Assembly (NCBI GenBank): GCA_038501785.1
Contig: JBAMJR010000180.1
Coordinates: 5,909,001-5,973,000, forward strand
From: Myoxocephalus aenaeus
Lineage: Eukaryota > Chordata > Actinopteri > Perciformes > Cottidae
Reading direction: 5' to 3'
Length of the DNA stretch: 64,000 bases
Positions 61,388 through 64,000 of the stretch are shown one piece after another. How positions within the stretch are numbered: the stretch's first letter is position 1; each line of letters begins with the position of its first letter. The position numbers and the translations under genes are program-made. Under the pieces are notes generated by a model that made no database searches, was not told where the DNA came from, and worked only from the letters and a program-made list of their open reading frames with translations.

Positions 61388-61433
61388 TTATATATATATA
61401 TATATATATATACATACATATATATATATATAT
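61388..61433. repeat. (TA)n tract with TACATACATA interruption
   Basis: About 46 bp of alternating AT. Confidence 0.9.
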
Positions 61434-62533
61434 TAGACAAGATATAAAAAAAAAAGAATAAATAAATACAGTTTGAAAAAAGTGAAAATAGCCATTTTGG
61501 GAAATATGCTTGATTGCTTTCTGACAGAGACTGAGGTGGGAAGATGGATACCAGTCCTATGCCCGTATGGTCCAGTCATCAAAACCAGTGGGCGGTTACG
61601 TTAGCTTCAGCCAAAGACTGGAAGCAGTGGGAACAGCTAGCTGGGCTCATTCCCATAACAATAATGTCCACATGCCAACTATTGCTAAAGCTCACCAGTT
61701 TACACATTATGTGTACACTTTTTGTTCAGATTAAATAAACATGATACAACATGTTAAAGGTGCAATATATGGGGCAGCATTTCACCTCTATACTGCACGG
61801 TCCGTGTCCATTTTGCAAAAAAAAATTTTTTATTAAATCCAAAGTGTCGAGTATTGTTAATAATAGCCAATACAATGTCACTTTTAATAAGATCTAAAGA
61901 ATGTTGTTCATGTGAGAAATGAATCTAGATTCCAATTCTGTAGTCTGTTTATTAAATATTAAATATTCTGGAAATGTTCTGGGATCGTTTTCGGGGATGT
62001 GAGAGGTGTACACGCTGCCTCAAAAACAAACCGACCGCTGCTTTGTATATTTCAGTGAAATAACCAACAGTCTGCTAGTAAACTCATACTTAATATTTTG
62101 AAGACAGCCAAGGGACTCACAGACACTAACATGCACAGGCGGCCGGTCTGGGCTTAGCAAAGTTGTTTTGCCAGCAGCAATGTTATAAATATTATAAATT
62201 AGTATGGCAAAAACCTACACAAATTTAGTCGCAATGGCAGAGTGCCGTTGTTCCTGGAGGCCATCTGCTCCTGCTCGTTGACTCCAAGGAGGGGAGGAAA
62301 AGTTATCTAGAATCCAGCTTCAGCCGGCTGCAGCCACCATCCAGCAGCTAAAGGGAACTGCGGTCATGGAGCCAGCAACCTTCTGCCCGCTGCAGACCAC
62401 ATGTGCAGGCCCGCAAAGCCCTGAAGCTCCGCCTCCGCTGCCACACAGAGCACTATGTACTTGTTTATTTCAAGTTTATAATATTTAATGTGCCACGTGT
62501 CCAAATTCCAAAAAAATTTGGAAAGCACATCCA
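61434..62533. other. no gene recognised
   Basis: A GC-richer stretch at about 62240-62450 (AGCCGGCTGCAGCCACCATC region) might be an old dispersed repeat. No coding evidence. Confidence 0.4.
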
Positions 62534-62537
62534 TTAA

Positions 62538-63072
62538 CCCTAGAACACTAACGTTAAAAATAGTAACACCATCACTAACGTCGGGTATATTTTACCCGAT
62601 ATAATGTACCTGATAAAAAATACTTCTCTCAAAATATATTAAAATACAGCAATACAAGGCAAATTGAAGTACTCATATTGTATTTTACCCTATATAACTT
62701 CTCATTAAAATGAAAAACAGGTATCATGGGGGGGACCCTGAAAAAAGGCTCAAAATCGGGTGAAAAATTAGGGAATCGTCAATAAAACATGATTAAAAAT
62801 ATAAATAATGGAGCTATGGACTTGTTCTTTGGTCCACCCGTTCCTGGGACATGTGAGCTTTGTCCTGTAAAGGAAAAGTCTCCCTTCAATGTTAAAACCC
62901 ATCCAAATATGTTCACCCTCTATCACTAATGTCAGGTGAAAATCACCTGAAAAAACAGAGATTGGAACAGAGAGACACGCCCACCTTCAATAATGTCAGT
63001 GAGCAGCATGAAGCTACAGAAGGACCCACACAACTCAGACAAAAGCAATCATCCGACGTTAGTGTTCTAGGG
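62538..63072. mobile_element. piggyBac-like MITE, copy 2 (535 bp)
   Basis: Perfect TTAA on both sides (62534-62537 and 63073-63076). The left end is CCCTAGAACACTAACGTT; the right end read inward is CCCTAGAACACTAACGTC. Collinear with the copy at 47863-48434, with small indels and a shorter right end (AATCATCCGACGTTAGTG). Same orientation, about 14.7 kb apart. No coding capacity. Confidence 0.94.
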
Positions 63073-63076
63073 TTAA

Positions 63077-64000
63077 TACACCCACCAAATATGAAGTACA
63101 TGGAATGAGCAGTTCTCAAGAACACACAGTCAGAGGTTCCTCGCATTAAAATGAGGTTCATCGTTTTTGTCTCTCTAAATTAAAGACTTGCAGTCTGAGA
63201 GCATTGCTCAACACAGCTGTGTTTAATGTTGTTTTGTTTGTCACAATTTTCAGTATTGGAATAACTGGTGGAGGGAGGTAATTGGTGAGCCATTGAATGA
63301 AATGTTTGGAGCGAGAAAAGGCTCTCTGCTTAATGCAGCACTGATTAATTTAAGTGTTCACAAAGTCTTTATGCTGTGCTACGTGGGAAGAAATGTGTTT
63401 ATTTCAAGAGTTTCAACAGACCCATTATGGCAACAAAAAAGCCCAATAATGTGGGACAGTTGCACATCTATCGCTTTTATTAGGAATTTTCTGTCTTTTA
63501 CGATGAGCTAATTCCAAGCAAACACAGATGCTGTGAAGTTGTACAACTCACGGCTGTGCAGAAGAAAAGCAATCAGTCAGCCAGCCATCAAAAGAGCACA
63601 GACCCAGCATCTAATGGATCACCACACTGGAAGACGTCCTAATCGCAGTGTAGCAGAGAACAAAATGCACTGGTGATAGATGGCTTTTACTCTTCAACAG
63701 CAAGGAATTTTGTTGGATTCACAGTCAGTAAATTAATCAAAGAGGGTCTTGAATTGTAGCGCATCATCAGCAAATTCAGTAATTGAGCAGTGTAGAATGT
63801 CTTATATTTCACGATGTTACTATTACTGTACAGCATTTCCATATGGAGTATTATTATGTCTCAGTTAAACCTCTTTGCGTGTGAATGGATATCATTGTTG
63901 GGTATTATTTCCATCTCAAGACCTTCTCTTGACTTGAGAGCTTGACAGTTCCATGTCACGCTTTTGAAAATATGTCTGTTTGTGAGCTGCGTGTCATAAT
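63077..64000. other. no gene recognised
   Basis: No repeat or exon was recognised up to the end of the window. Confidence 0.5.

Noticed and set aside
26780..61770. The shared string TTAAAGGTGCAATA near 26.78 and 61.75 kb as ends of one transposon family
   Set aside because: Similarity does not extend past about 14 bases, and no matching right ends were found.
1..64000. CRISPR arrays, bacterial operons, rRNA genes
   Set aside because: No regularly spaced direct repeats with unique spacers, no ribosomal RNA signatures and no dense coding on either strand. Microsatellite and transposon content is that of a vertebrate.

Overview
The window reads as nuclear DNA of a teleost fish, probably a percomorph. 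The evidence is long CA/TG and CT/GA microsatellites every few kilobases, L2- and Rex1/Babar-like LINEs, several hAT elements, a pair of piggyBac-type MITEs and a tRNA-derived SINE remnant. I find no confident single-copy host gene. The window is best described as intergenic or intronic sequence with many transposable elements. One weak candidate host exon lies on the minus strand near 25.0 kb.

Layout. 0-3.7 kb: microsatellites and a TG/CA-bounded repeat cassette. 3.7-9.5 kb: a nested block with two minus-strand Rex1-like LINE copies. One is 5'-truncated and split by a 404-bp solo LTR; the other is nearly complete but frameshifted. Inverted GC-rich repeat arrays lie on either side. 10-21 kb: a hAT MITE, the second TG/CA cassette, simple repeats and a degraded LINE endonuclease fragment. 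21.7-29.4 kb: little beyond unique-looking AT-rich DNA. 29.4-31.5 kb: a plus-strand L2 remnant followed by a SINE remnant. 37.1-38.4 kb: a 1.29-kb hAT element with a zinc-finger exon remnant. 42.3-45.7 kb: the most notable object. 46.8-48.4 kb: a minus-strand L2 remnant next to the first piggyBac-like MITE. 52.9-53.7 kb: another hAT element. 60.8-61.0 kb: a small inverted-repeat element. 62.5-63.1 kb: the second piggyBac-like MITE.

The 42.3-45.7 kb unit is a roughly 3.4-kb repeat bounded by terminal inverted repeats (start TACACAGTAAA). Its left arm is a dense field of short AACTCT and GTGTTA words. Its interior carries a decaying multi-exon gene on the minus strand with consensus splice sites, mostly phase-matched exons and a polyadenylation signal. 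A 974-bp hAT copy has landed near its 3' end. If other copies in the genome share boundaries and introns, this would be a DNA element that carries or has captured an intron-containing gene not obviously encoding a known transposase.

Transposon boundaries are well supported where target duplications can be read directly: four hAT insertions with 8-bp duplications, two piggyBac-type units at TTAA (one copy perfect), and a solo LTR with a 5-bp duplication. Names of LINE and repeat families rest on remembered family features and were not searched.
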